Both the position numbers and the translations under genes were made by a program. From Mixophyes australis (lineage: Eukaryota > Chordata > Amphibia > Anura > Limnodynastidae): 64,000 nt of DNA. Within the stretch, counting starts at the first letter, position 1. Each line of letters begins with the position of its first letter. Below, in pieces: positions 10,082 to 20,699 of this stretch. The stretch is from contig JAVHZZ010000001.1 of the NCBI GenBank assembly GCA_036250195.1, positions 394,068,283 through 394,132,282 on the forward strand, written 5' to 3'. The notes beneath the pieces were generated by a model that worked only from the letters and a program-made list of their open reading frames with translations, was not told the DNA's origin and made no database searches.

Positions 10082-13000
10082 GGAACAAGGGGAAAGTTCA
10101 CCTAGGTCTGCAAATTGTCTCCCCAAAAAATGCCGTATTGATCCCTGCACAGCTCACGTTCAATACCCGTTCCATGGACCTGGCAGCCTTCATTGACAGG
10201 GGAGCTGCGGGCAACTTCCTTGACATCGGGTTCGCCCGCGCTGCTGAAATTCCAATGGTAAGACTCAAGTCTGCTGTTACGGTTTGTGGTTTAGATGGAG
10301 CTCCGTTACCTGGTGGCAAGATTTCCTGGGAGACCCCGCCACTACAGTTAAATATCGGAGCCCTCCATTCAGAATCAATAACCTTTTTCCTTATTGATTG
10401 CACATCGGTGCCCTTGATCCTGGGTCACCCATGGCTTTCCCGGCATAACTCTGTAGTGGATTGGATAAAAGGAGAAATTATCCACTGGAGTTCTTATTGT
10501 GAACAGTCCTGTTTGTCACTACCGTTGCGGTTGGTTCAGTCTATTCCGGAGCAACTTCCCTCACAATACCACGACTTCTGGGACGTGTTTTCTAAGAGAG
10601 CGGCGGATACCCTACCACCTCACCGTGACTTCGACTGCGCTATCGAGCTCATACCTGGTTCCAAGTTGCCTAAGGGACGCCTGTATTCCCTCTCAGCTCC
10701 CGAGACCAAGTCCATGCAGGAGTATATTGAGGAGAATTTGGAAAAGGGCTTCATCGGGCCGTCTAAATCTCCAGTAGAAGCTAAGTGTTTTTTTGTATCT
10801 AAAAAAGACGGAGGGCTAAGACCCTGTATTGACTACAGAGGATTGAACCTCATCACAGTTAAAAACACCTATCCACTTCCTCTCATCTCTGTATTGTTCG
10901 ATCAACTAAGAGGTGCTACAGTCTTCACCAAAATTGATCTCCGGGATGCATATAACCTCATACGTATTAGAGCAGGTGATGAGTGGAAGACGGCATTTAA
11001 TACGCTCTCCGGCCATTATGAATATTTGGTCATGCCGTTTGGTCTGAGTAACACCCCTGCAGTGTTTCAGGATCTAATTAACGAAGTACTACGTGAGTTT
11101 CTGGGACATTTCATTGTGGTTTACTTGGACGACATCCTCATATATTCGGACTCGTTGTCAGTACACCAGGGTCATGTCAGACAAGTGTTACAAAAGTTGA
11201 GAAAACATCACCTCTATGCTAAACTCGAAAAATGTGAGTTTGAGGTTCCGAAGGTATCCTTTCTTGGTTATATTATCTCCTCGGAAGGATTCTCTATGGA
11301 CCCAACCAAGGTCCAAGCAATCCTAGACTGGGTACAACCGAACAACCTCAAATCGGTCCAGAGATTCCTGGGATTCGCCAATTACTACAGGAGGTTTATT
11401 GGCGGTTTTGCGGATATCGTGGCTCCCATCGTCACTTTGACCCGTAAAGGAGGTGATCCAGCTGTTTGGTCACAACAGGCGAGAACTGCATTCGAAACCC
11501 TGAAGAAAGCTTTTGTGTCTGCACAGGTCCTCAGACATCCAGATCCTAAGGTACCGTTTATTCTTGAGGTAGATGCCTCTGACGTCGGTGCTGGGGCCAT
11601 CTTGTCACAAAAAGATCCTCAGACCCACCGCTTACATCCATGTGCCTTTTTTCCCCGTCAGTTTTCCTCAGCAGAAACCAACTATGACGTGGGAAACCGA
11701 GAATTGCTGGCAATTAAATGGGCCTTTGAAGAATGGCGACACTGGTTGGAAGGCGCTGCACACCAGATCTCCGTTATAACGGATCATAAGAATCTGCAAT
11801 ATATACAGTCAGCCAAACGTCTGAACCCCCGACAGGCTCGTTGGTCGCTGTTCTTCATCCGGTTCAACTTTATTATCACCTATCGTCCTGGTTCTAAAAA
11901 TATTCAAGCGGACACTCTGTCCAGAAGTTTCCTGGCACATCATGCTCCGGTCACTAGCCCAGAACCTATTGTCCCTGTGTCTATGATTCATGCTGGGTTA
12001 ACCCAAGACCTGAGCTGTACCTTACAGAGGTTTCAGAGATTAGCCCCTGATAATACTCCAGCAGGATGTTTGTTTGTCCCAGTTCATCTGAGGAGGGCAG
12101 TTCTTGCTGAAGCACACGATAGTCAAACTGCCGGACATCCGGGAGTCTTTAAGACAATAGAAATCCTTTCCCGTACTGTATGGTGGCCATCTTTATCTGC
12201 TGACGTCAAGAGTCACGTCCTGTCATGTGATGTTTGTGCCAGAAACAAAGTCTCCAGGACCCGTCCAGTAGGTCAGTTAGTTCCTTTGGCCATTCCTGCA
12301 AAACCATGGACGCACTTGTCCATGGACTTTATAGTTGATCTACCACCTTCTGCAGGACACACTACCATTTGGGTCGTGGTAGAACGGTTCAGCAAAATGT
12401 CACATTTCGTTCCACTAACCAAACTGCCTACTGCTCGGGATTTGGCCGTCTTATTCATTCAACATATTTTCCGGCTCCATGGACTTCCTACTGACATCGT
12501 CTCCGATTGGGGTTCTCAGTTCATAGCCCAATTCTGGAAATCCTTCTGTACTCTCCTTGGAATCAAGATCAGTTTATCATCCGCATACCACCCTCAGTCA
12601 AATGGGCAGACTGAAAGGGTTAACCAGTCACTGGAACAGTTCCTCCGATGTTACACTTCAGAGTTCCATGACAACTGGTCCTCTTTGCTGCCCTGGGCAG
12701 AGTTTGCATACAATAACTCAGCTCACTCATCTACTCAAACTTCCCCGTTCTTCTGTAACTTCGGTTTCCATCCCAGGTCTAACTCACTATATTCTCTCAA
12801 ATCTGCTGGTATCCCGGAGATTCGTTCCACAGCTGCTGATCTGAGAGTAATTTGGAGGAAAGTTCAGTCCTCCTTGAGAAAATCCTCATTGTCTGCTAAA
12901 AAAAATTCGGACCGCCATCGTACCACCTGTTCATTTAAAGTGGGCCAGAAAGTGTGGCTTTCAACTCGGAATGTTAGGCTCAGACAGCCTTGTAAAAAAC

Positions 13001-13584
13001 TAGGGCCTAAATTTATTGGTCCGTTCATGATCACCAAGCAGATTAATCCGGTAGCTTTTAGGTTGAAGATTCCTGGCTCATTAAAGATTCCGAACACGTT
13101 TCATTGTTCATTACTTAAACCAGTACTATACCCGAGTCAATCCCAGCCGACAGGGCTTTCTGTGGGAAATAGGAACACAGCACAAAAATTTGTGGTCCAG
13201 AAAGTTCTTGACTCCAGAAGAGTGCAGGGGCAGGTACACTTCTTAGTACAATGGAAAAAACGTGGATTAGAGGAACGATCCTGGGTTCCGCGAAGACGAC
13301 TATGTGCGCCTAAACAGTTGAAGGATTTCTTCAAAAAATTTCCAAAGAAACCTGGATGTCGGGGTCCCTCGACCCCTCCTCAAGGGGGGGTACTGTTACG
13401 AGCCGCGGCGGTGCCCAGCCGCCACGACCCTCCTACCTGCGTCCCGGCCATCGCTATGGCGACCGGGACGTCACTTCCGCCCATGACCCGGGCGTTGCCG
13501 GGGCAACGGATGGACGCTTCAGCGCTACGTCCCGGCGATGAGAAGCCGGGCGCATGCGCTCAACATATTACACCTGTGGGCTAA
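10060..13584 (+). CDS. Pol of sushi-like chromovirus A: protease, RT, RNase H, integrase, chromodomain
   Basis: One open frame, entered by -1 frameshift. Counting from 10138 as residue 1: protease 'FIDRGAAGNFLD' (18-29), where family members have DSG, so the catalytic triad is altered. RT follows with '[16 protein letters not shown]' (about 222) and YLDD (329-332). RNase H has 'EVDASDVGAGAILSQ' and 'ITDHKNLQYI'. Integrase has HHCC (about 660-705), catalytic Asp in 'MDFIVDLP', Asp in 'SDWGSQF' (DRG is usual) and Glu in 'GQTERVNQ'. A C-terminal chromodomain is recognisable ('KVLDSRRVQGQVHFLVQW'); it steers insertion to marked chromatin in chromoviruses. The frame runs through the polypurine tract into the 3' LTR; the stop at 13582-13584 is therefore LTR-encoded. 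No stop or frameshift is seen. Confidence 0.93.
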   Translation, partial: AGKRACLGNKGKVHLGLQIVSPKNAVLIPAQLTFNTRSMDLAAFIDRGAAGNFLDIGFARAAEIPMVRLKSAVTVCGLDGAPLPGGKISWETPPLQLNIGALHSESITFFLIDCTSVPLILGHPWLSRHNSVVDWIKGEIIHWSSYCEQSCLSLPLRLVQSIPEQLPSQYHDFWDVFSKRAADTLPPHRDFDCAIELIPGSKLPKGRLYSLSAPETKSMQEYIEENLEKGFIGPSKSPVEAKCFFVSKKDGGLRPCIDYRGLNLITVKNTYPLPLISVLFDQLRGATVFTKIDLRDAYNLIRIRAGDEWKTAFNTLSGHYEYLVMPFGLSNTPAVFQDLINEVLREFLGHFIVVYLDDILIYSDSLSVHQGHVRQVLQKLRKHHLYAKLEKCEFEVPKVSFLGYIISSEGFSMDPTKVQAILDWVQPNNLKSVQRFLGFANYYRRFIGGFADIVAPIVTLTRKGGDPAVWSQQARTAFETLKKAFVSAQVLRHPDPKVPFILEVDASDVGAGAILSQKDPQTHRLHPCAFFPRQFSSAETNYDVGNRELLAIKWAFEEWRHWLEGAAHQISVITDHKNLQYIQSAKRLNPRQARWSLFFIRFNFIITYRPGSKNIQADTLSRSFLAHHAPVTSPEPIVPVSMIHAGLTQDLSCTLQRFQRLAPDNTPAGCLFVPVHLRRAVLAEAHDSQTAGHPGVFKTIEILSRTVWWPSLSADVKSHVLSCDVCARNKVSRTRPVGQLVPLAIPAKPWTHLSMDFIVDLPPSAGHTTIWVVVERFSKMSHFVPLTKLPTARDLAVLFIQHIFRLHGLPTDIVSDWGSQFIAQFWKSFCTLLGIKISLSSAYHPQSNGQTERVNQSLEQFLRCYTSEFHDNWSSLLPWAEFAYNNSAHSSTQTSPFFCNFGFHPRSNSLYSLKSAGIPEIRSTAADLRVIWRKVQSSLRKSSLSAKKNSDRHRTTCSFKVGQKVWLSTRNVRLRQPCKKLGPKFIGPFMITKQINPVAFRLKIPGSLKIPNTFHCSLLKPVLYPSQSQPTGLSVGNRNTAQKFVVQKVLDSRRVQGQVHFLVQWKKRGLEERSWVPRRRLCAPKQLKDFFKKFPKKPGCRGPSTPPQGGVLLRAAAVPSRHDPPTCVPAIAMATGTSLPPMTRALPGQRMDASALRPGDEKPGACAQHITPVG
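10063..10106 (+). promoter_or_regulatory. -1 ribosomal frameshift signal between gag and pol
   Basis: GGGAAAC at 10063-10069 sits in gag phase as G GGA AAC. A 7-nt spacer (10070-10076) follows, then a stem: CCTAGGGAAC (10077-10086) pairs with GTTC (10096-10099) and CCTAGG (10101-10106), with one bulged A and a 9-nt loop. The pol frame is open from 10060 and the gag stop is at 10079-10081. GGGAAAC is the heptamer used by PEG10 and by SRV-1/MPMV gag-pro, so the geometry is textbook. Confidence 0.85.
13378..13393 (+). promoter_or_regulatory. Polypurine tract of element A
   Basis: CAAGGGGGGG then TAC sits directly before the 3' LTR start at 13394. It is the expected plus-strand primer position. 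Confidence 0.75.
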
Positions 13585-14067
13585 TTAATCTAGGTAGGGG
13601 GCTGAGGATTATCAGAGCCAGGCTCTGATTGGCTGGGTCTACTACTTAAGGCAATGAGGTCTGCTACCTCATTGCCGGTTATAGCTTCTGTGCTCCAGTC
13701 TGCTGACCTGCTTGTCCCTGTTCCTGTATCCTGATACTGCTACTGATTTCCTGTGTATGACCCCTGGCTTTGAATTGGACTTCGTTTGTGTTTCCTGTGA
13801 CCCTGATCTTCGGCTTGTTTACTGTTTCTGCTATCTGCCTGTGACCCCTGACCTCAGCTTGTTTACCGATACTGTTGTCTGCTGCCGGCCCTTGACCTCT
13901 GCGTGGACCTCACTCCGCTTGCCTGGGTTCTCCCCAGCCGGTACACACTTTACGACCCTCTGTCAGTCTGTGGCCCAGTCTGTCCCCACCATCAGGGGCT
14001 CCAGTGAACACCTGACTGGCAGAGTAGATTCCGGGTTGTGTTGTGCCGGCTGGAGGGGTTCCTAACA
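13394..14067 (+). mobile_element. 3' LTR of sushi-like chromovirus A (674 bp)
   Basis: Same ends and length as the 5' LTR. The target copy CTTAC is at 14068-14072. About 12 substitutions against the 5' LTR, no indels, so the insertion is young. Confidence 0.92.
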
Positions 14068-14320
14068 CTTACCATGGATTGTGAAACAGGTAACAGCAGT
14101 CAGCGATGCAGGCCGTGCAGGTAACAGGTGTAGATCATAGCGTTTACCACGGGCAGTGGAACAAGTATGCAGAGATCGAGGAAGTCCAACATATAGCAGT
14201 GATAAACACACAGCAATGATGAATAGCAGCTTACCACGGATTGTGGAACAGGTAACAGGTGTAGATCATAGCGTTTACCACGAGTAGCAGATAAACTCAG
14301 TTTCCACGGGTATGCATCCC
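14068..14320. repeat. 162-bp tandem repeat inside the solo LTR, right part
   Basis: Continues the array broken by element A. A full unit runs from 14068 to 14229, then a partial one in which the middle is missing. Confidence 0.7.
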
Positions 14321-14551
14321 AACAGAGCCATCAGGGTAACAGATATGACTTGAAGAACCAGCAATGCAAAAATGAAAGGAGAGGCCTTATAAAGGGAGGC
14401 TGACCAATGGTAAACCTGACCCAGTACACAGGTTTAGCAAACACAGGTGCAGACCATGACTAATCGTCTGCACTAGAGACGGGAATTAAAGTGACAGTCA
14501 GTGCTTAGAGGCTCAAGTAGAGGTACTTGGGGAGCGGAGTGGGACAAATGT

Positions 14552-14824
14552 GTTATCTCTCCTCTGAATGAGGACATTTTAATGGTTACTATATTAAGAG
14601 TAATAATATCAAAGAAGTATTTATTAAAAAGGAGCCACTGTCATGTACCTGATTTGGGAGATAGCAAGTTCTAAACTAATGTCTGTATTACCCTTTCAAG
14701 TCCAGAGATGTTGGATTCAGGTCTGTCTGTGTTCAGGAAGTGTTGTCACCAGTTTGTGAAGTAAATAGGCTGCATAGTTGGAATGTGCAGGGCTTTATAT
14801 AGTGTTCAAATTGCCGCAGATGAT
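14552..14824. other. No gene recognised
   Basis: AT-rich spacer between two solo LTRs; nothing recognised. Confidence 0.4.
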
Positions 14825-14829
14825 AGGAG

Positions 14830-15833
14830 TGTTATGATCTGCCTTATAGTTTTGTGTGCATTTTACCCTGTGTTACTATTTGCCTTGTTTTCCTGTGTGC
14901 ATATTACCCTGCAGTACCTGTGATCCTCCAGAGGTGCTGTTGTTTGGCCTTCCTATCATGGGTTAACCAGCACTGCTTATTAATCATCCACACCTGTCTG
15001 TGGCCTATATATGCCTGCATTTTCCTGTACCTTTTGCTGGTCATTGAAGTTCCTGTCCTACTCATGTGGCTCTGTTCCTGAATTACCTGCATGTATCTCA
15101 GTTCCTGGTTTCAGTTAAGTTATACCGCTTTCATACTGCCGCCCTGGCAATATCTCGGGTTTTTCAAGCCGGGTTTTTGCCGGGGCTCGGAGCGTCCCAG
15201 CTCAGAAACACCATTCATACTGCACCTCGGACCCGGGAATTTCCCGGGTTGACCCCATTCATACTGCACAAGTCTGTGCCCTGGCAATTTGTGGGAGTCA
15301 TCACCAGAGCAGTTTTCATTGGCTGAAAAATGGTGATGTCATCCACCATTTCTCCAAAACTCCTTCTCGAATCTTCCACGGGCTCCCACCGATGACATCA
15401 TCCTCCAGAGACAGGCAGACAGCCAATCAGCTTGTTTTCTGTGCAACCCGGGTTGAAAAACCCGGGTTGCACCATTCATAGTGCAGGCAACCCGGGTCCG
15501 ACCAGGGAATTACCCCTCGATAAATCCCCGGTTGAAGACCCGGGTTTTTAGACCCGGGATTTTTGACTTGTACCATTCATACTGCACCAAGACCCGGGTC
15601 GTTTGAGCTCGCCCCGGCAAAAACCCGGGATTTTGGTGCAGTATGAATGGGGTATTATTGGCTGCATTTCTTTATCATTTACTGTTGTCTGCCAAGATCT
15701 GGAAATCCATTGTTTCATTTAACTTGAACTAACTGGACTATACCTTTACTGCAATAAATAGTTTAAACATTTATATCACGTGTCTGGCTCCATGGCTGTA
15801 ATCAAGGAATGGGTTTTGAACAGAACCATAACA
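14830..15833 (+). mobile_element. Solo LTR, split by a Harbinger-like MITE
   Basis: Begins TGTTATG and ends CATAACA, with target copy AGGAG at 14825-14829 and 15834-15838. Without the nested MITE it is about 470 bp. 'GCCTATATATGCC' near 15002 is TATA-like and AATAAA is near 15752, so the LTR probably reads rightward. There is no internal region. Confidence 0.85.
15123..15654. mobile_element. Harbinger-like MITE (TSD TTA)
   Basis: Left end TACCGCTTTCATACTGC, and right end reading TACCCCATTCATACTGC on the other strand. TTA is at 15120-15122 and 15655-15657. PIF/Harbinger elements duplicate a 3-bp TWA site. The body is full of 'CCCGGGTT' and its complement, so it folds into several hairpins. 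'CATTCATACTGCAC' recurs internally, suggesting a composite or multimer of shorter units. No transposase. Confidence 0.75.
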
Positions 15834-15838
15834 AGGAG

Positions 15839-16436
15839 TGAATAAAACATAAAAAATGAAATGTTCACCCCACCTACTCATGCCTGTATCCAACATCCTT
15901 CTTGCATTTTCAGTTGGAAAAAAAGAATGGTTCATAAAGACGATGAAACAAAAAAAGGATATAAAAAAGGAAAAACAAAATGAACATAAAATCTTTTTTT
16001 GTGTGCTAACCACTATAAAGTACCACCACAGATACGTGCCTAGAATTTTTTTAAAAAATTCTAACCTACATCACACAATTGTTCAGCCGTTGCTGCTTTC
16101 CAAACTGCAGTGTCAAGTACAGTAGAATAGTGTCGTTTGTTTGTTTTCTTTGTAAACATCCTATTAGGAAAATATGTATTGTGTTTTGCATCGTATATAT
16201 GAGTCATCTTGGCTCTATCATCAGATGCCAATGTAGGCTAATTTTTGTTGGCAAATCTAAAACAAGAAAAACTAGTACGGAGTTACTGGTAAAACATCAC
16301 ATGTACAGTACAGGTTTGCATAGTTGCCAACATTTGAATATACTTTCCAGGGACATTTTGCTGTTGGGCAGGTGCATCTAAGTACGACTGGTACAGTCTA
16401 GGTGGACATTGGTGCACAGCAGACTCCATTATGACA
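15839..16436. other. No gene recognised
   Basis: AT-rich sequence with short ORFs on both strands but no recognised domain or clear repeat ends. Confidence 0.4.
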
Positions 16437-16444
16437 TTTTAGAC

Positions 16445-16714
16445 CAGTGATAGGCAACCTGATACACTTAAGGGGCCGCATGGGTGGATCTTTATCCTGT
16501 AAAAGGGGCGCACGTTACCCTTATTTTTAGTAATAAGTTAAAACAAAATATTTAATCAAAGTAAGAAGCACCTATCTGTAATAAAAAATCAACAGACATT
16601 TCAAACAAGTGTTACAAGTGATAACAAACATATCTGACAATGAAGCAGCAAAGAGCTGGGGGCTGCATGTGGAGGGCCACATGCAGTCCTAGGGCCAGTT
16701 GTTGCCCATCACTG
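16445..16714. mobile_element. hAT-type non-autonomous element (270 bp)
   Basis: TIRs CAGTGATAGGCAAC and GTTGCCCATCACTG. Target copies TTTTAGAC (16437-16444) and TCTTAGAC (16715-16722) differ at one base. An 8-bp TSD and CAG-start TIR fit hAT. Non-coding. Confidence 0.85.
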
Positions 16715-16935
16715 TCTTAGACTCACTGTGATCGGTTAATGATAATTATGTAATTTTTTATAATTTCTGTATTCATTGTTAGTAAATATTAACTGATAAA
16801 GCTCAGAGAATAGGAATAGAATTTAATTTAAGAATGGACAAATGGTGAAGTGTTGGCAAACAGGGACATTACTAAATCCTAAAGTGACTTATATGTTCAT
16901 GGTATGTAGACTTATTCATTATCCATTAACACTTT

Positions 16936-17753
16936 GAGGGGTATTCAATTGACCACGAGTTATTTTTTTTCCTGCAGCGTTAAAAAAAAACAACGCAGCG
17001 TTAAAACTCGTGCAATTCAATTGAAAAACAGGTAACGCTGTCCCCGTGCGTTAATCATTGGTGCTTGCGAATTTTTAGTGGAGTAAAGGGGAGGGTTTAA
17101 CACAATCATGTATAAAAAAAAATAATATTGGCATACATTTGCATACATTACACAACCTTTCTATTTTATAATATCTACATACAGTACTTTCTTTTAACAT
17201 AGTTATTTATTTTACTATTTTTTACTATAGAATTATCTATACCATTTCAAAACACATTAGTACATACATATTAGTACAAAATACATACAGAAATATAATT
17301 AATTAGTGATTTTTGCATTTTTTTATTTTCATGGGATTTTATTTTCATTCTTTTTTTAAAATAAAATAAACTTTTTCATGTTATGCATTACTGATAGACA
17401 TAGTTTATCTTTTTTTTTAATTATTACAGGATTTCAAATAGTTTTCTTATGTTTTTTATTTTTAGCACACCCCAAAGAGGTGCGAGATAAAACAGCATAT
17501 TGGCCTGTTTAACACACCGCTTTAAAAAACAATTGAATAGCTTTTAATGTGGCTGCCTCTCACCCACCCTATACTTTCAATAGACCTTCTACTGGAGCGC
17601 GATAGGTCAGTTTGAGCACACTAAAATGGTGCGTTAAAAATTGAATTGAATAGAGGGTAAAGTTAACACGCTCCAAAATGGAGAAAAAAACGCATTAAAA
17701 TTATTTAACACAGTGTTAAAAAAATTACTTGTGGTCAATTAAATACCCCCCTT
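16936..17753. mobile_element. MITE with long TIRs (about 0.8 kb)
   Basis: 'GGGGTATTCAATTGACCAC' at the left matches the complement of 'GTGGTCAATTAAATACCCCC' at the right. 'AGTTATTTTTT' continues the match. The interior is AT-rich with further 'AACACGC/GCGTTA' pieces. TSD not resolved; superfamily unassigned. Confidence 0.7.
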
Positions 17754-17755
17754 AA

Positions 17756-19779
17756 GTTGTTCCCTCATTCCCGGATTCACTACCTGTCTTTCCTTTATTG
17801 CAGTCTCCTCCCTGTTATCTTCTTTCTTCAATTTACCTCCATGTCTTTCCTCCCCTTATATAGTGCAACACTCTTTGTAAATTGTATAACTACTAGTCTA
17901 CCCTGGGGCCTAGTGCAAATAGAATACTTATATTAGGGTCTGTATTCTGAAACTTAGTGCAAACAGGCTATACTGGACTGTATAAGAAGGTCACTGTTTT
18001 TGTCTTCATTGAGTGTTTACTTAGAGTTTGTTGAGACTATGTACAATAGATTCAGTGTAAATTGATATAATTTGATGTCTAATTAAACATTTTGACATTG
18101 TTACTTTTTTATTTAAAGAATTGATGAATATTAGGTTTATGGTAACAATACTATTGTAGCATTTGGCGAAATTTTGTTATGTGGCATCCAACTGCAAAAC
18201 ACTGCCAAGGAAGTGCATCTATTAAACATTAACTTCGCCTTTTCATGTAGTTAATAAATAAATTTGCCCCAAAACTGATTGGATTTTGTTAAAGTGCAAT
18301 GAAAAAAAACAGAAATACAAATATAATATCTTCAATAAAAAAGCATCACAGAAAGCATCCCAAACTGTCAGTTGACAGAGAAAAAAATGCAAAAATCTCA
18401 TTTTTATTAGTTGCACACCTAACAATGGTCCTGATTTTCCTGAGACAGTCCTGGGGTTTCAACATCCAAAATAGTCATGGCCCTGACTTAATTTGGTGGG
18501 GTTTGATCTTATTGAGGCATGATTTGGAAGGATGGGGGTGTGGGGTCTAATGTGTGTTGATCTTCAAATCAGGGAGATTTTTAAAAAGCAACAAAAACAA
18601 TTAAAAAAGAGAAGATATGTAAGAGCTAATTAATGGAAGGACTTTATTATATAAAGGTAAAGGTCCATATGGCACCATAGTTTTTTAGCAGCACTTTGAT
18701 AGGATGACGACTGTTAGTGAACCTGAGATATATGAAAGACTTTCTGAAAATATGGCTGAATTATTACATAAGTAAACAGAGCTGTTATGACAACCAAGGA
18801 AAGGCAAGAGAGGGATTATACAGATTACATAAATAATTACACTGCTAAAATGACAACATTTAATTCCATATACACTAACAACAGGATCATACTTTGCAAT
18901 CATTGGTAATTAAAAAAAGTCAGGCTCTTAAACTATCCACATGAGGTACCCACATATTAGTAGAACGTTTAACATAAGGAACAATGGATCAATTTGCCAT
19001 TTTCCCTGTATTGTTGCCATGTGTGTCCCTTTATTACAGTCAGGTTTGGAGATGTCCTGCCTGGTTTTCAGATTACTTTGAATTTCAGCAACAGCAAAGA
19101 TAAAGCTGTACTCAAAAATCCATAGCATTGCAGTGATATATGGTAGAACCACATCAACAAGTGAAAAAACAGGCAACATTTTAGGACGCCCTCCAAATTG
19201 GAGAGGTCAGTTGTTTAACTTACAAGTTAATAAGCTCCACTTTGCGGATGGAAAACAAATGTAAAATTATAACCGCAAAATTGCAACCCAACATGTGTAT
19301 TCTGAGTCTTAAGATATTTTGATGTGGCCCAAATAATGATTAAAAAAATAGAATAATTAAATGAATAAAAGAAAAATGTGTGTACTTCCTTAAAATAAGT
19401 AGCCAGCACCAGCCTGGGCTGGTTACTGCCAAAGCAGAGGAACAAGGATTACTGGGTCCCTCTGCAAAAGCAGTAATCAGCACCAGGTTATGCCAGGCTG
19501 GGCTGGTCGCCCTCTTACAGGGAGACCTGCAGCGTGGGGTCTCTTTTCATAGTGTGATACCAGCCCCAGCCTGGCTAGCTCCGGGCATAATTCCCTAACA
19601 TATATAAACATGCTTAATTGTATTCTGACTTTAAGATATTAACCTGGCATTTACTGCCTAAAAGGTGCTAGGAGTGAGCCCCAGTTGTAAGTTTTGCAGC
19701 GGACTCCACAATAATTATCAGTCTGCAGCGCAATGAATAGTATTGGTTACTTATTTTAGGGGGGGAAATATTTTTTTAA
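17756..19779. other. No gene recognised
   Basis: About 2 kb of AT-rich DNA. ORFs up to 83 codons occur (for example minus 18928-19179) but none shows a recognised domain, splice context or conservation that I can see. A G/C-rich patch with repeated 'CCAGCCTGG'-like motifs (19400-19595) may be a SINE or LTR scrap. Confidence 0.4.
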
Positions 19780-20699
19780 CATGTAACCAGGGCTGCCAAG
19801 ATAAATTCAGGGCCCCCGTACAACAACTTCATGGGGCCCCCTTATAGGTGCGCATGTAGAAAAATGTTGTGCCGCCACCTGGCGGCGCGCAAAGTTAGAC
19901 GTGGGTGTGGTCATACAATTGGGGGCGTGACTATGCATCATTGGGGCATGGCTGGTGGGGGAAAAGCGCTAGGACCTGAATTCCCTGGAGCGTGACATAT
20001 GTCCAAGGACTCCTGACTTTCAAGACATCTAGCACCACAGTGTAGTACAGAAAGAATGCATTGAGTACACAGAGAGTTTACAGTCTTGGCCTGTACCTTA
20101 CATTGGGCAGATCACTCACCAAAAATTGACATTGTCCCACTAGAATCACAACATTTCACACACTCTCCTGCTCTCTCCTACCTGTTCTTTTCACTTTCAC
20201 CCCATGTGGCCGCAGATTTCTTTAGTTGCGACTTGTCTAGGTCCTGGAATGTTGGGGGACCCTATTTGGAAAAAAATGGCTACATTTAGAAAATTACAAC
20301 CATCCCCGCCGTTAAATAAGTAGCACCCATGATTAATAATTAGGCCTTCCTCCAGCCCCAACATTAAAATAATAGTATTCCCATTACCCCGCAAACAAAA
20401 TAGCAACCATTAATTAGCCACCATCTACCTCACACACGCTACATTTCCAAAAGCTCCCTGTGCCATCACACACACATTACTGTGCCCCTTCATCATCACC
20501 ATGCTATGCCCCCTTATGATCGTACTGTGCCCTCCATGCTGCCTTTGCCCCTTTCTTCAACCCCCTGTGCCATGCTGTCTTTACCCCCTCCTTTCAGCAT
20601 CCCCCCTGTGCCATGCTGCATTTACCCCCTCCTTTCATCATCCCCCTGTGCCATGCTGCCTTTGTCCCTCTTTTCTTTATCCCCCTGTGCCATGCTGCC

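Larger units (their letters stand above)
7758..14546 (-). mobile_element. Solo LTR (gypsy-type), split by a nested chromovirus
   Basis: It begins TGTCAGG at 7758 and ends GGGACA at 14546, with AATGT at 7753-7757 and again at 14547-14551. Without the nested element (8546-14067 plus one TSD) it is about 1.26 kb. On the minus strand 'CTTTATAAGG' near 14390 looks like a TATA region, so the LTR probably reads leftward. It contains a 162-bp tandem array. No internal coding region of its own remains, consistent with LTR-LTR recombination. The LTR ends and TSD are direct; the gypsy assignment is by 5-bp TSD and style only. Confidence 0.75.

Noticed and set aside
13356..14065. ORFs inside the LTRs (for example 8864-9217 and 13712-14065, 117 codons)
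   Set aside because: The pair is duplicated because the LTR is duplicated. No domain recognised.
18928..19179. Minus ORF with hydrophobic segments, considered as a membrane-protein exon
   Set aside because: 83 codons, no splice signals or similarity I could name; AT-rich composition favours hydrophobic codons.
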